Shown here: positions 25,276 to 33,889 of the stretch, piece by piece
Numbering within the stretch: the first letter of the stretch is position 1
Layout: the number at the start of each line of letters is the position of its first letter
NCBI RefSeq assembly: GCF_004349215.1
Contig: NZ_SMKU01000007.1
Location: forward strand, 1 to 64,000
Length of the DNA stretch: 64,000 bases
Direction: 5' to 3'
Source: Actinomadura rubrisoli
Lineage (GTDB): Bacteria > Actinomycetota > Actinomycetes > Streptosporangiales > Streptosporangiaceae
Made by a program: the position numbers and the translations under genes
The notes under the pieces: model-generated
Database searches by the model: none
What the model was told of the DNA's origin: nothing
Seen by the model: only the letters and a program-made list of their open reading frames with translations

Positions 25276-26736
25276 TCAGTAGACGATGTTGACCAGGCGT
25301 TCCTCGGTGTTGGCGAGGAGGCCCGAGAGGCCGAGTTCCCGGCCCACTCCGCTGGATTTCATGCCGCCCCAGGGGACGCGGGGGTCGGGGGCGCCCCAGG
25401 AGTTGACCCATACGGCGCCTACTCGGAGCGCACGGGAGGCGGCCATCGCCTCGCCGATGTTCTGGGACCAGATCACGGCGGCCAGCCCGTACCGCGTGGC
25501 GTTGGCGAGCCGGATCGCCTCGTCCGTGTCGTCGAACGGGATGATGGTGCCGACCGGCCCGAAGATCTCCTCCCGGGCGATGGTGAGGTCGTTGGTGCCG
25601 ACGAACAGGGTCGGTTCGACGTAGTAGCCGGGCCGGTCGGGTGCCGTGCCGCCGGTGATCAGTTCGGCGCCCTGGTCCAGGCCGGCGGTGACGTAGCCCA
25701 TGACGCGGTCGCGCTGCGCGGCGTTGATGAGGCTGCCCATCGTGGTCTGGGCGTCGAAGGGGTCTCCGAGCCGCTGCGCGCGGGCCTGGGCGGCGAGGGC
25801 TTGCGCGACGTCGTCGACGCGGCTGCGGTGGACCAGGATGCGGGTGCCGGCCGCGCAGGTCTGGCCGCTGTTGGCGAACAGCGACACGGCGGCGACGGGT
25901 GCCAGGGCCTCGATGTCGGCGTCCTGGAGGACGATCTGTGGGGATTTGCCGCCCAGTTCGAGGGTGACGCGGGTGAAGCGTTCGGCGGCGGCCCGGCCGA
26001 TGGCCCGGCCGACCTCGGGGGAGCCGGTGAAGGAGAGCTTGTCGATGCCGGGGTGGGCGGTGATCGCCGCCCCGGTGGTGCGGCCGGGGCCGTTGACCAC
26101 GTTGAGCACGCCGGCGGGGAGGCCGGCCGCCGCCGCGAGCTCGGCCAGCAGCTGGGAGACCAGGGGCGCGTCCTCGGCGGGCTTGAGCACCACGGTGCAG
26201 CCAGCGGCGAGCGCCGGGGCCAGCTTCCAGCTGGTGATCATGGTGGGCGCGTTCCAGGGGGTGATCGCGCCGACGACGCCGACCGGGACCCGCTCGGTGA
26301 AGGAGAAGCGCGGGCGTCCCATGTGGTCGGGGACGGGGATGGTCGAGCCGTGGAGCTTGTCGGCCCACCCGGCGAAGTGCCGGAAGGTTTGGACCGCCAG
26401 GTCGACGTCGACGGCCAGGGCGTCGCGGTAGGGCTTGCCGACATCGAGCGACTCCAGCTCGGCGAAGCGGGTGGCGTTCTCCTCGATCAGGTCGGCCAGG
26501 CGGTGCAGGAGCCTGCCGCGCTCGGCGCCGGGCAGGGCGGGCCAGGGCCCGAGGTCGAAGGCGCGGCGGGCGGCCGCGACGGCGCGGTCCACGTCGCCGG
26601 CGTCCGCGCTGTGCGGCTTGGCGATGACGGTGCCGTCCGTGGGGCTCTCCACGGTGAACGTCCCGCCGTTCCCAGGCCGCCATTCGCCGTCGATGAACAG
26701 TTCGGTGGGAGGCAGCGTGATGGATGTCGGCTTCAT
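25276..26736 (-). CDS. NAD(P)-dependent aldehyde dehydrogenase
   Basis: A 486-residue aldehyde dehydrogenase of normal length. TPWNAPTMITSWKLAPALAAG contacts the cofactor; the general base Glu is in RVTLELGGKSP; the nucleophile is Cys294 in FANSGQTCAAGTRILVH; and EIFGPVGTIIPF and VWVNSWG complete the pattern. It converts an aldehyde to the acid. It is divergent from an FAD amine-oxidase-like gene, with a dyad-rich 132-bp promoter region between them. Oxidation of an amine to an aldehyde and then to an acid is the simplest reading. ATG 26736 is the chosen start. Confidence 0.92.
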   Translation of the reverse strand: MKPTSITLPPTELFIDGEWRPGNGGTFTVESPTDGTVIAKPHSADAGDVDRAVAAARRAFDLGPWPALPGAERGRLLHRLADLIEENATRFAELESLDVGKPYRDALAVDVDLAVQTFRHFAGWADKLHGSTIPVPDHMGRPRFSFTERVPVGVVGAITPWNAPTMITSWKLAPALAAGCTVVLKPAEDAPLVSQLLAELAAAAGLPAGVLNVVNGPGRTTGAAITAHPGIDKLSFTGSPEVGRAIGRAAAERFTRVTLELGGKSPQIVLQDADIEALAPVAAVSLFANSGQTCAAGTRILVHRSRVDDVAQALAAQARAQRLGDPFDAQTTMGSLINAAQRDRVMGYVTAGLDQGAELITGGTAPDRPGYYVEPTLFVGTNDLTIAREEIFGPVGTIIPFDDTDEAIRLANATRYGLAAVIWSQNIGEAMAASRALRVGAVWVNSWGAPDPRVPWGGMKSSGVGRELGLSGLLANTEERLVNIVY

Positions 26737-26783
26737 GCCACAGCCTTCCTTCCGCGCCGGGCGTGGTCCGCATCACCGGCTGC

Positions 26784-26822
26784 GTTCACTTGAGGAGTAC
26801 GATCGTATCATCTAAAGTGAAC
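26784..26822. promoter_or_regulatory. Nested inverted repeats in the divergent promoter of the amine-oxidation cluster
   Basis: Outer arms GTTCACTT (26784-26791) and AAGTGAAC (26815-26822) are perfect and surround an inner palindrome TACGATCGTA (26798-26807); the two centres differ by only half a base. TTGAGG (26790-26795) and TAAAGT (26813-26818) at 17 bp could be a rightward promoter. The XRE-cupin regulator encoded at 29131 is the likely ligand. Confidence 0.6.
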
Positions 26823-26868
26823 ATTCCGGGAGCGTACCGGCCCGCGGAATCCTCACTCAGGAGAGACC

Positions 26869-28272
26869 ATGGACAAGTCCGCCCTGTCGCACTGGTGGCA
26901 CAAGATGGAGACCGCGTACGGGGGGCCCATCCCCGAGCGCCCCGCCCTCGCCCAGGACGAGGAGGCCGACGTGGCCATCGTGGGCGCGGGCTACACCGGC
27001 CTCTACACGGCCCTGGAGCTCCTGAAGTCCGCGCCGGAGATGAAGGTCGTCCTGCTGGACGCCAACGTGGCGGGGTACGGCGCGTCCGGCCGAAACGGCG
27101 GCGCCGTGATCGCCCAGCTCAACGGCTCGCGGGCGTTCTGGGCCGGACGGGGCGGACGGCAGGCCGCGATCGACATGGAACGTGCCGTCCAGCGGGCCGT
27201 CAAGGAGGTCGGCGACGTCGTCGCCTCCGAGGGCATCGAGTGCGGCTACGCGCGCAACGGCGTGGTGATGGTCGCCCGCACCGAGCTGGAGGCCAGGCGC
27301 TTCAAGGCCGGCGTCGAAGAGGACCGCCGGTTCGGCTTCGGGCCCGAGGACTCCCGTTTCCTGCCCCGGTCGGAGGTCCTGGAAAGGATCAACATCGACG
27401 GGGCGCTCGGCGCGCGGTGGAGCGCCCACTGCGCCGGCGTCGACGGCGGCCGCCTCGCCCGCGGCCTGGCCGCGGCCGTGGAGAGGCGGGGCGGGGTGAT
27501 CTACGAGAACTCCCCCGTGATCCGCATCGAGCCGGGCCGGGCGGTCACGGCACGGGCCAAGGTCCGCGCCACGTTCGTCGTCCGCGCCACCGAGGCGTAC
27601 AGCGAGTCGATCAAGGGGCAGGAACGCTCCATCGTCCCGATCCACACCTCCATGCTGGCCACCGAGGTGCTCACCGATGAGCAGATGGCCGGGCTGCGCT
27701 GGAGCGGCCACGAGGCGCTGCTGGCCGAGCACCCCTTCCTCCACCTGCAGTTCACCGGCGACAACCGCATCACCATCGGCGGGGACGACCCGCGCGTGCC
27801 CTACAAGTGGGGTTCGGCGCCCAGCGCGGACGGCCCGGCCGCGCCGAAGGTCCGCGACCACTACTACGGGCAGCTCGTCAAGCTGTTCCCCGTCCTGGAC
27901 GGCATCAAGATCGTCGACACCTGGCAGGGCGTCTTCGGGACGACCAAGAACTGGGCGCCCGGCGTGAGCCTGGACCGCGCCACCGGCCTCGCCGTCGCCG
28001 GCGGCTACGTGGGCGAGGGCCTGGCACCCTCCAACATGGCCGGACGGACGCTGCGCGACCTCATCCTCGGCCGCGACACCGAGATGACCCGCTTGCCCTG
28101 GACGAACATGGGCAACCGCAAATGGGAGCCGGAGCCGCTGCGCTACCTCGGCTCCGGCGTCATCTGGGCCGCGCGCGCTCTGGGAGACGCCAAGGAGCAT
28201 CGCACCGGCAAGCCGTCCGCCCTCATATCCATCGGCAACCGCACGGCCGGGTTCACCGGTCACCTCGGCTGA
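26869..28272 (+). CDS. FAD-dependent amine oxidoreductase (DAO family, PuuB/OrdL-like)
   Basis: A 467-residue flavoprotein of the D-amino-acid-oxidase fold. The N-terminal site is VAIVGAGYTGLYTALELLKSAP, followed by LLDANVAGYGASGRNGG, which is typical of gamma-glutamylputrescine-oxidase-like enzymes. The C-terminal part has the flavin-contact GLAVAGGYVGEGLAPSNMAGRTL. It should deaminate or dealkylate a primary or secondary amine, giving an aldehyde for the neighbouring dehydrogenase. CAGGAGAG precedes ATG 26869. The SDR gene follows 12 bp downstream. Confidence 0.85.
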   Translation: MDKSALSHWWHKMETAYGGPIPERPALAQDEEADVAIVGAGYTGLYTALELLKSAPEMKVVLLDANVAGYGASGRNGGAVIAQLNGSRAFWAGRGGRQAAIDMERAVQRAVKEVGDVVASEGIECGYARNGVVMVARTELEARRFKAGVEEDRRFGFGPEDSRFLPRSEVLERINIDGALGARWSAHCAGVDGGRLARGLAAAVERRGGVIYENSPVIRIEPGRAVTARAKVRATFVVRATEAYSESIKGQERSIVPIHTSMLATEVLTDEQMAGLRWSGHEALLAEHPFLHLQFTGDNRITIGGDDPRVPYKWGSAPSADGPAAPKVRDHYYGQLVKLFPVLDGIKIVDTWQGVFGTTKNWAPGVSLDRATGLAVAGGYVGEGLAPSNMAGRTLRDLILGRDTEMTRLPWTNMGNRKWEPEPLRYLGSGVIWAARALGDAKEHRTGKPSALISIGNRTAGFTGHLG

Positions 28273-28284
28273 GAAGGGCGCGCC

Positions 28285-29064
28285 ATGACAGAGACCCGGT
28301 TGCGCAGCGGCGGCCTCGGACCCTACGACTTGCACGGCAAGGTCGCCGTGGTGACGGGGGCCAGCAGCGGCATCGGCGCCGCCACCGCGCGGGCCCTCGC
28401 ACGGGCTGGCGCGCACGTGGTGGTCGGCTACAACAGCGGCCCGGACCGTGCGGACGAGGTCGTCCGCACGCTTGCGGGTGACGGCCACCAAGCCCTCCGC
28501 CTGCCGATCGAGGACACTCCGGCGCTCAAGATCGCGGCGGCGCAGGTCGCCGAGCGCTTCGGCGAGGTCCACGTCCTGGTCAACTCGGCCGGTTCGACGG
28601 CGAAGGTGGCCCACGACGACCTGGAGACGATGACCGACGAGCTCTTCGACGCGATGCTCCGGATCAACGTCCGCGGCCCGTTCGCCGTCATCCGCGCGTT
28701 CGTGCCGCTCCTGCGGGCCGGCGGCGACGCCGTCGTCGTCAACATCTCCTCGGTCTCGGGCACGACCGCCTCGGGGAGCAACATCGCGTACTGCGCGGCG
28801 AAGGCGGCCCTGGACAACCTGACCATGTCGCTGGGGCGCGCGCTCGGGCCCGGGATCCGGTTCGTCGGCGTCGCGCCGGCGGCCGTCGAGACCGGTTTCG
28901 TGGCCGGCCGCGGGCGCGACGCGATCGCCGCGCAGGCGGCGTCCACGCCGTTGAAGGTGCTGGTCCACCCCGACGACATCGCCGAGGCCGTCCTCGGGGT
29001 GGTGCGGAACATGCGGGTCGTGACCGGGACGACCTTCATGGTCGATGGCGGAAAGCACCTGTAG
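28285..29064 (+). CDS. Short-chain dehydrogenase/reductase
   Basis: A 259-residue classical SDR. The cofactor site is TGASSGIGAATARALA near residue 25, with NSAG in mid-sequence, catalytic Ser in VNISSVSG and Tyr-Lys in IAYCAAKAAL. The C terminus TGTTFMVDGGKHL is the usual SDR end. Spacing of 12 bp from the oxidase gene implies one operon. It probably reduces or oxidises a carbonyl formed in the amine pathway; whether NADH or NADPH is used cannot be settled from what I can see. Confidence 0.88.
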   Translation: MTETRLRSGGLGPYDLHGKVAVVTGASSGIGAATARALARAGAHVVVGYNSGPDRADEVVRTLAGDGHQALRLPIEDTPALKIAAAQVAERFGEVHVLVNSAGSTAKVAHDDLETMTDELFDAMLRINVRGPFAVIRAFVPLLRAGGDAVVVNISSVSGTTASGSNIAYCAAKAALDNLTMSLGRALGPGIRFVGVAPAAVETGFVAGRGRDAIAAQAASTPLKVLVHPDDIAEAVLGVVRNMRVVTGTTFMVDGGKHL

Positions 29065-29130
29065 GGGGCGCGATAATGGCGGCCGTGCCCGGCGGCGGGC
29101 CGGACCGGCCGGACGAAGACGGGAGTCCGT

Positions 29131-29700
29131 GTGGACCAGTTGCAGGCGTTGGCCGAGAACATCCGGGCGCTCCGCGCCACACACGGGCTCTCGCTGTCGC
29201 AGCTGGCCGAGCGGTCCGGGATCGCCAAGGCGACGCTGTTCAAGATCAGCCGCTGCCAGACCAACCCCACCCTCGACACCCTCACCGCGATCGCCGACAC
29301 CTTCGACGTCACCGTGATCGACCTGTTGACCATGGCGCCTTCGCCGGCCGTCGACGTCGTCCGCCCCGGCGAGGGGCTGGACCTGTCGGACGACCTCGCC
29401 AAGGGCGAGATCCTGCGCAGCCAGGTCATCGGCGCCGGAACCCTCGAAATCCACTCCCAGACCTTCCAGGCGGGGGGCTCGGAGGTCTCGCACTCCCACG
29501 GCGCGGGGACGCGGGAGCACGTGCTGGTCCACACCGGGACGATCCGGCTCGGGCCGGTCGGCCACGAGGTCGAGGCCACTGCGGGCGACTACGTCACCTA
29601 CCTGGCCGACTGCCCGCACCGCTGGCAGGCGGTCGGCGACGACTCCCACGTGTGGATCGTCCACACCTATCCGCGCGCCGCGGCCTTCCTCGACGGCTGA
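29131..29700 (+). CDS. XRE-family regulator with cupin sensor domain
   Basis: A 189-residue HTH-cupin protein like PuuR. Residues 1-65 are the XRE fold (LAENIRALRATHGLSLSQLAERSGIAKATLFKISRCQTNPTLDTL). From about residue 110 there is a cupin: HSQTFQAGGSEVSHSHGAGTREHVLVHTG, with His pairs that could hold a metal or ligand, ending in GDYVTYLADCPHRWQAVG. The start is GTG 29131, 66 bp after the SDR stop. By analogy with PuuR it may repress the divergent amine-oxidation cluster through the dyad at 26784-26822; this is inference. Confidence 0.85.
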   Translation: MDQLQALAENIRALRATHGLSLSQLAERSGIAKATLFKISRCQTNPTLDTLTAIADTFDVTVIDLLTMAPSPAVDVVRPGEGLDLSDDLAKGEILRSQVIGAGTLEIHSQTFQAGGSEVSHSHGAGTREHVLVHTGTIRLGPVGHEVEATAGDYVTYLADCPHRWQAVGDDSHVWIVHTYPRAAAFLDG

Positions 29701-29743
29701 GACGCCGCGCGCCACGGCGACGCCCGGCGAGGCCCGGCCCGGC

Positions 29744-31069
29744 TCAGCGGCCGAAGTGGCGCTCGATGCCGTTCCAGACCTCGTCGTAGGAGTCCTGGAG
29801 GTTGGGCGCCGTCATGGCCTGCTCGGAGACGATGATCGGAAGCCGGGTCTCGAACATGAACGCGAGGGTGTCGTCGATCTTGCGCGGCTTGAGCTCGATC
29901 GTGCTGGCGACGTCGTAGGTCTCGCGGTCGGGGCCGTGCGAGGTGAAGCAGGTGTGCAGGCTGGCGCCGCCGGGGACGAAGCCTTCGGCCTTGGCGTCGT
30001 AGACGCCGCGGACCAGGCCCATGAACTCGCTCATGACGTTGCGGTGGAACCACGGCGGGCGGAAGGTGTCCTCGCCCACCAGCCAGCGCGGCGGGAAGAT
30101 CACGAAGTCGGCGTTCGCGGTGCCGGGCCTGCCGCTGGGCGAGGTGAGCACCGTGAAGATCGACGGGTCCGGGTGGTCGAAGGAGATCGTGCCGATGGCC
30201 ATGAAGTCGGCCAGGTCGTACTTGTACGGCGCGTAGTTGCCGTGCCAGCCGACGACGTCCAGCGGAGAGTGGTCGTAGTCGGCGGCCCACAGGTTGCCCA
30301 GGTACTTCTGGTACAGCACGACGTCCTCGTCGCGGTCCTCGAAGGCGGCGACGGGGGAAAGGAAGTCCCGGTGGTTGGCCAGGCCGTTGGCGCCGATCGG
30401 GCCGAGCTCGGGCAGCGTGAACAGCCGGCCGTAGTTCTCAAGGATGTAGCCGCGGGCCGCACCGTCGGGCAGCTCGACCTTGAACCGGATGCCGCGCGGG
30501 ACGACCACGATCTCGCCTGGGCCCGCGTCGAGAAGGCCGAGTTCGGTGGCGACGCGGAGCCGGCCTTGCTGCGGGACCATCAGCATCTCGCCGTCGCTGT
30601 TGACGAAGTACTCGCGGTCCATCGACCTTGTCGCCAGGTACATGTGGATGGCCACGCCCTCGTGGGAGCGGACGTCGCCCGTGCCGCCGATGGTGAACAG
30701 CGACTCCACGAACGTCCTGGACGCCGCCGGCAGCTCGAAGGGGTCCCACCGCAGCCGGTTCGGCTCGGGGAAGGGGTTGCCGATCGGGCTGGCCAGCAGG
30801 GCCCCGGCGTCGACCCGGCGGTAGCGGCCGTGCTTGGCGGACGGGCGGATGCGGTAGACCCAGGTGCGGCGGTTGTCGTGCCGGGGCGCGGTGAAGGCCG
30901 TGCCGCTGATCTGCTCGGCGTACAGGCCCAGCGGCGCCCGCTGCGGGCTGTTGCGGCCCTCCGGCAGGGCGCCCGGGACGGCCTCCGTGACGTGCTGGTT
31001 GCCGAAGCCGGCGAGATACTCGGGCCGGGTCGCGGTCGAGAGGCCGGTGGACGTGTCGAGACTGGTCAT
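29744..31069 (-). CDS. hmgA: Homogentisate 1,2-dioxygenase
   Basis: A 441-residue enzyme opening the ring of homogentisate to maleylacetoacetate in tyrosine/phenylalanine breakdown. Family landmarks are [26 protein letters not shown] at the N terminus, [25 protein letters not shown] in the middle, and the iron ligands in [14 protein letters not shown] (His and the Glu six residues later) and TSHGPD. ATG 31069 is chosen, with AAGGA upstream; the open frame extends further but the family begins here. No maleylacetoacetate isomerase, fumarylacetoacetase or HppD gene lies nearby, so it is isolated from the rest of the pathway. Confidence 0.95.
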   Translation of the reverse strand: MTSLDTSTGLSTATRPEYLAGFGNQHVTEAVPGALPEGRNSPQRAPLGLYAEQISGTAFTAPRHDNRRTWVYRIRPSAKHGRYRRVDAGALLASPIGNPFPEPNRLRWDPFELPAASRTFVESLFTIGGTGDVRSHEGVAIHMYLATRSMDREYFVNSDGEMLMVPQQGRLRVATELGLLDAGPGEIVVVPRGIRFKVELPDGAARGYILENYGRLFTLPELGPIGANGLANHRDFLSPVAAFEDRDEDVVLYQKYLGNLWAADYDHSPLDVVGWHGNYAPYKYDLADFMAIGTISFDHPDPSIFTVLTSPSGRPGTANADFVIFPPRWLVGEDTFRPPWFHRNVMSEFMGLVRGVYDAKAEGFVPGGASLHTCFTSHGPDRETYDVASTIELKPRKIDDTLAFMFETRLPIIVSEQAMTAPNLQDSYDEVWNGIERHFGR

Positions 31070-31161
31070 GGGTGTCCTTCGCTTTCGACGGTGCCCGCCG
31101 ATCGTTGGTGGAGCGGCACCAGGCGGCGGACAGAACGGCGCGGGCATGGCTCTTACCTATA

Positions 31162-31181
31162 TTCGCAACGAAGGGTTCGCA
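31162..31181. promoter_or_regulatory. Direct TTCGCA repeats upstream of hmgA
   Basis: TTCGCA occurs at 31162-31167 and 31176-31181 (TGCGAA on the hmgA strand), 14 bp apart and about 95-110 bp upstream of the hmgA start, in the 140-bp gap before the ABC transporter. It is a possible regulator site. The repeats are short. Confidence 0.25.
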
Positions 31182-31209
31182 TCTCCTACGCCGGCCGGCC
31201 CCTGGCGGC

Positions 31210-32985
31210 TCACACCGGCTCTATCGAGCGCGTGCCTTTGACCAGCTCTTGGGTGTAGGGGTGGGCGGGGTGGTCGAGCACGTTGGTGACGGTGTCGAGT
31301 TCGACCACGCGGCCGTCCTTGAGGACCAGGACGCGGTCGGCGGTGTTGCGCACGACGGCCAGGTCGTGGGTCACGAACAGCATGGCCAGACCCTCGTCGC
31401 GCTGGAGGCCGCGCAGCAGTTCCAGGATCGCGGCCTGCACCGAGACGTCCAGGGCGGAGGTCACCTCGTCGCAGATCAGGACCTCGGGACGGCAGACCAG
31501 CGCACGGGCGATCGAGACCCGCTGGCGTTCGCCGCCCGACAGCTCGTCGGGGTAGCGGGTCATCGTGGCCCCGGTCAGGCCGACGCGCTCCAGGGCCCGC
31601 TCGACGGCGGCCGTGACGGCGGCGCGGTCGTCGCGGTGGAACATCCGGTGCACCACCGCGAGGATCTCGCCGACGGTGCGGCGCGGGTTGAGGGAGTTGA
31701 AGGGGCTCTGGAAGATGTACTGCATCATGCGGCGCGTGCCGGCGGGGCGGGACCTGGCACGGGACGCGAGCGGAGTGCCGTGCAGGAGGACCTCCCCCCG
31801 GTGCTCGGGATGCAGCCCGATCAGGCAGCGGGACAGCGTGCTCTTGCCCGATCCCGACTCGCCGACCACGGCCAGGCACTCGGCCGCCCGCAGCTCGAAG
31901 GAGACGTCGAAGAGCACCTGCCGGTGCCGGTAGCCCGCCCGCAGGTCCGTGACCCGCAGGACCGCCGGTCCGTCCGGCGGCGGCGGTATCTCCTGGACGA
32001 TCCGTGCGACGACCCGCCGGCGTTCCCGTACGCGGGTGCAGCGGACCTCGCGCCCGCCGACGGGCACCGCCGCGGGCGGTTCACCCGAGGCGCAGGCGTC
32101 GACGGCGATCGGGCACCGGGGATGGAACGAGCAGCCGCCGGGCCGGCGCCCCGGCGGCGCGGTGGTGCCGGGGATGGTGGCGAGGACGGTACGGGCGCGG
32201 ACATCGGGCACCGAGCCCAGCAGCGCCTGCGTGTAGGGGTGGGCGGGATCGGCGAAGACCTCGCGCACCGGGCCGGACTCGACGATCCGTCCCGCGTACA
32301 TGACCAGCACCCGGTCGGCGATGTCGGCCACCAGCGACAGGTCATGGGTGACGTAGAGCGCGGCGATGGAGTGCGCGTCGCACAACCGGCGGACCATGGC
32401 GAGGACGCGGGTCTGCGTCGTCACGTCCAGCCCGGTCGTCGGCTCGTCGAGGACGAGGACGGCCGGCGTGAGGATCACCGCCATGGCGATCCCGACGCGC
32501 TGCTGCTGCCCGCCCGACAGCTGGTGCGGGTACCGGGCCTGGAAGGCGGCCTCGGACGGCAGGCCGACCTCCTCCAGCACGGCCCGGATCCGGGAGCGGG
32601 TCTCGGCCCTGGACGTCCCGGGCTCGTGCGCCTCGATGACCTCGCCGAGCTGGCGGGCCACGCTGAGCGCGGGGTTGAGCGCGGCGGCGGGATCCTGCGG
32701 GACGTAGGCCACGGTCCGGCCGCGGAGCGCCCGGCGCCCCTGGTCTCCGAGCGGCAGCAGGTCGGTCCCCGCCACCTCGACGCTCCCGCCGGCGATCCGC
32801 GCGCCGCGCCGGGCGTAGCCGAGCAGCGCCATGCCGACCGTCGTCTTGCCGGAGCCGGACTCGCCGACCAGCCCGACGATCTCCCCCGGCCGGAGCGCGA
32901 GCGTGATCTCGTCCACGATGTCGTGGTCGGCGGAGACCTCCACCCTCAGGTCGCGGACCGCGGCCGCCCTGTCGTCGCCGGTCAT
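31210..32985 (-). CDS. Fused ABC transporter ATPase of the dipeptide/nickel (DppD-DppF) type
   Basis: A 591-residue protein with two complete ATPase modules. The first has GESGSGKTTVG, LSGGQQQR and VLVLDEPTTGLD; the second has GESGSGKSTLS, LSGGERQR and VLICDEVTSALD. Between them is the oligopeptide-transporter tail (PGTTAPPGRRPGGCSFHPRCPIAVDAC), whose cysteines hold an Fe-S or metal site in this family. The second Walker B has Glu-Val in place of Glu-Pro. It powers the two permeases encoded upstream. It is the last gene of the operon, seven bases after the permease stop. Confidence 0.92.
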   Translation of the reverse strand: MTGDDRAAAVRDLRVEVSADHDIVDEITLALRPGEIVGLVGESGSGKTTVGMALLGYARRGARIAGGSVEVAGTDLLPLGDQGRRALRGRTVAYVPQDPAAALNPALSVARQLGEVIEAHEPGTSRAETRSRIRAVLEEVGLPSEAAFQARYPHQLSGGQQQRVGIAMAVILTPAVLVLDEPTTGLDVTTQTRVLAMVRRLCDAHSIAALYVTHDLSLVADIADRVLVMYAGRIVESGPVREVFADPAHPYTQALLGSVPDVRARTVLATIPGTTAPPGRRPGGCSFHPRCPIAVDACASGEPPAAVPVGGREVRCTRVRERRRVVARIVQEIPPPPDGPAVLRVTDLRAGYRHRQVLFDVSFELRAAECLAVVGESGSGKSTLSRCLIGLHPEHRGEVLLHGTPLASRARSRPAGTRRMMQYIFQSPFNSLNPRRTVGEILAVVHRMFHRDDRAAVTAAVERALERVGLTGATMTRYPDELSGGERQRVSIARALVCRPEVLICDEVTSALDVSVQAAILELLRGLQRDEGLAMLFVTHDLAVVRNTADRVLVLKDGRVVELDTVTNVLDHPAHPYTQELVKGTRSIEPV

Positions 32986-32992
32986 GGGCGGA

Positions 32993-33889
32993 TCACGCTC
33001 CGTTCCCGCGGTCCAGCCCCGCCACCGAGCGGGACATGCCTTCCGCGATCAGGTTGACGCCGAAGGCGAAGATCGCGATGCACAGGACGGGGACGATGAC
33101 GGCCAGCGGCTGCGCGGACATGCCGTCCCGGCCCTCGTTGATCATCAGTCCCCAGTCGGCGGTGGGCGGCCGGATCCCCGCGCCGAGCACGCTGAGCCCG
33201 GCGACCGCGGCGATCGACCAGACGACGCGGAGCCCGAACTCCACGGTCAGCGGCGTGAAGATGTTCGGCAGGATCTCGCCGAGCAGGATCCGGCGCCGCG
33301 GCAGGCCCAGCGCCTCGGCGGAGCCGATGAACTCGCGCCGGGCGACCTCGGCGGTGACCCCGCGGGTGACCCGCGCGACCTGCGGGGCGTGCGCGACGCC
33401 GATGAGCAGCACGAGCAGCCACAGCCGCATCCCCAGCAGCGACACGAACAGCATGGCGAAGACGATGACCGGCAGGGCCAGCACGACGTCCCCGACCCTC
33501 ATGATCAGCTCGTCGAGCCAGCCGCCGGCGTACCCGGCGACCAGGCCGGCGCCGGTGCCCAGCAGCATGCCGAGCGCGGCGGAGGCGAGCGACATCCAGA
33601 CCAGCAGCCTGCCGCCGCCCAGCACCCGCGAGAGGACGTCCCGGCCGAGCTGGTCGGTGCCGAGCGGAGCCTTCCCGGACGGCCCGGTGAAGGGCGCGCC
33701 CACGAACTCGCTCGGGCTGTGCGGCATCACCAGGGGTCCCGCGAAGGCGAGCACCACGATGAAGAGGGAGAGCGCCAGGCCCACCCGGGCCCGTCTGGAG
33801 GCCAGCAGGCGCCGCCGCTTGGCGTGCCGTCCCCTGACCTTGGAAGCGATCGTGAAGCCGGACGCGGGGTCCGTTGTCCGCGTGGTCAC
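32993..33889 (-). CDS. Dipeptide/nickel-type ABC transporter permease (DppC-like)
   Basis: A 298-residue membrane protein with about six helices and the BPD permease motif EFIGSAEALGLPRRRILLGEILPN. The N terminus has the OppC-like lead RRARVGLALSLFIVVLAFAGPLV and GKAPLGTDQLGRDVLSRVLGGGR. GTG 33889 overlaps the stop of the DppB-like gene as GTGA. With the DppB-like protein it forms the membrane pore; substrate choice depends on the binding protein. Confidence 0.9.
   Translation of the reverse strand: MTTRTTDPASGFTIASKVRGRHAKRRRLLASRRARVGLALSLFIVVLAFAGPLVMPHSPSEFVGAPFTGPSGKAPLGTDQLGRDVLSRVLGGGRLLVWMSLASAALGMLLGTGAGLVAGYAGGWLDELIMRVGDVVLALPVIVFAMLFVSLLGMRLWLLVLLIGVAHAPQVARVTRGVTAEVARREFIGSAEALGLPRRRILLGEILPNIFTPLTVEFGLRVVWSIAAVAGLSVLGAGIRPPTADWGLMINEGRDGMSAQPLAVIVPVLCIAIFAFGVNLIAEGMSRSVAGLDRGNGA

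Noticed and set aside
24017-26776. A 919-codon minus-strand frame across the aldehyde dehydrogenase and the S41 peptidase
   Set aside because: It runs antisense to the S41 peptidase and out of phase with the dehydrogenase, and its translation has no domain.
26857-29715. A 950-codon open frame on the minus strand opposite the amine oxidase, SDR and regulator
   Set aside because: It is the antisense of three well-supported plus-strand genes, is rich in Arg/Gly/Asp/His, and shows no domain. High G+C keeps such frames open.
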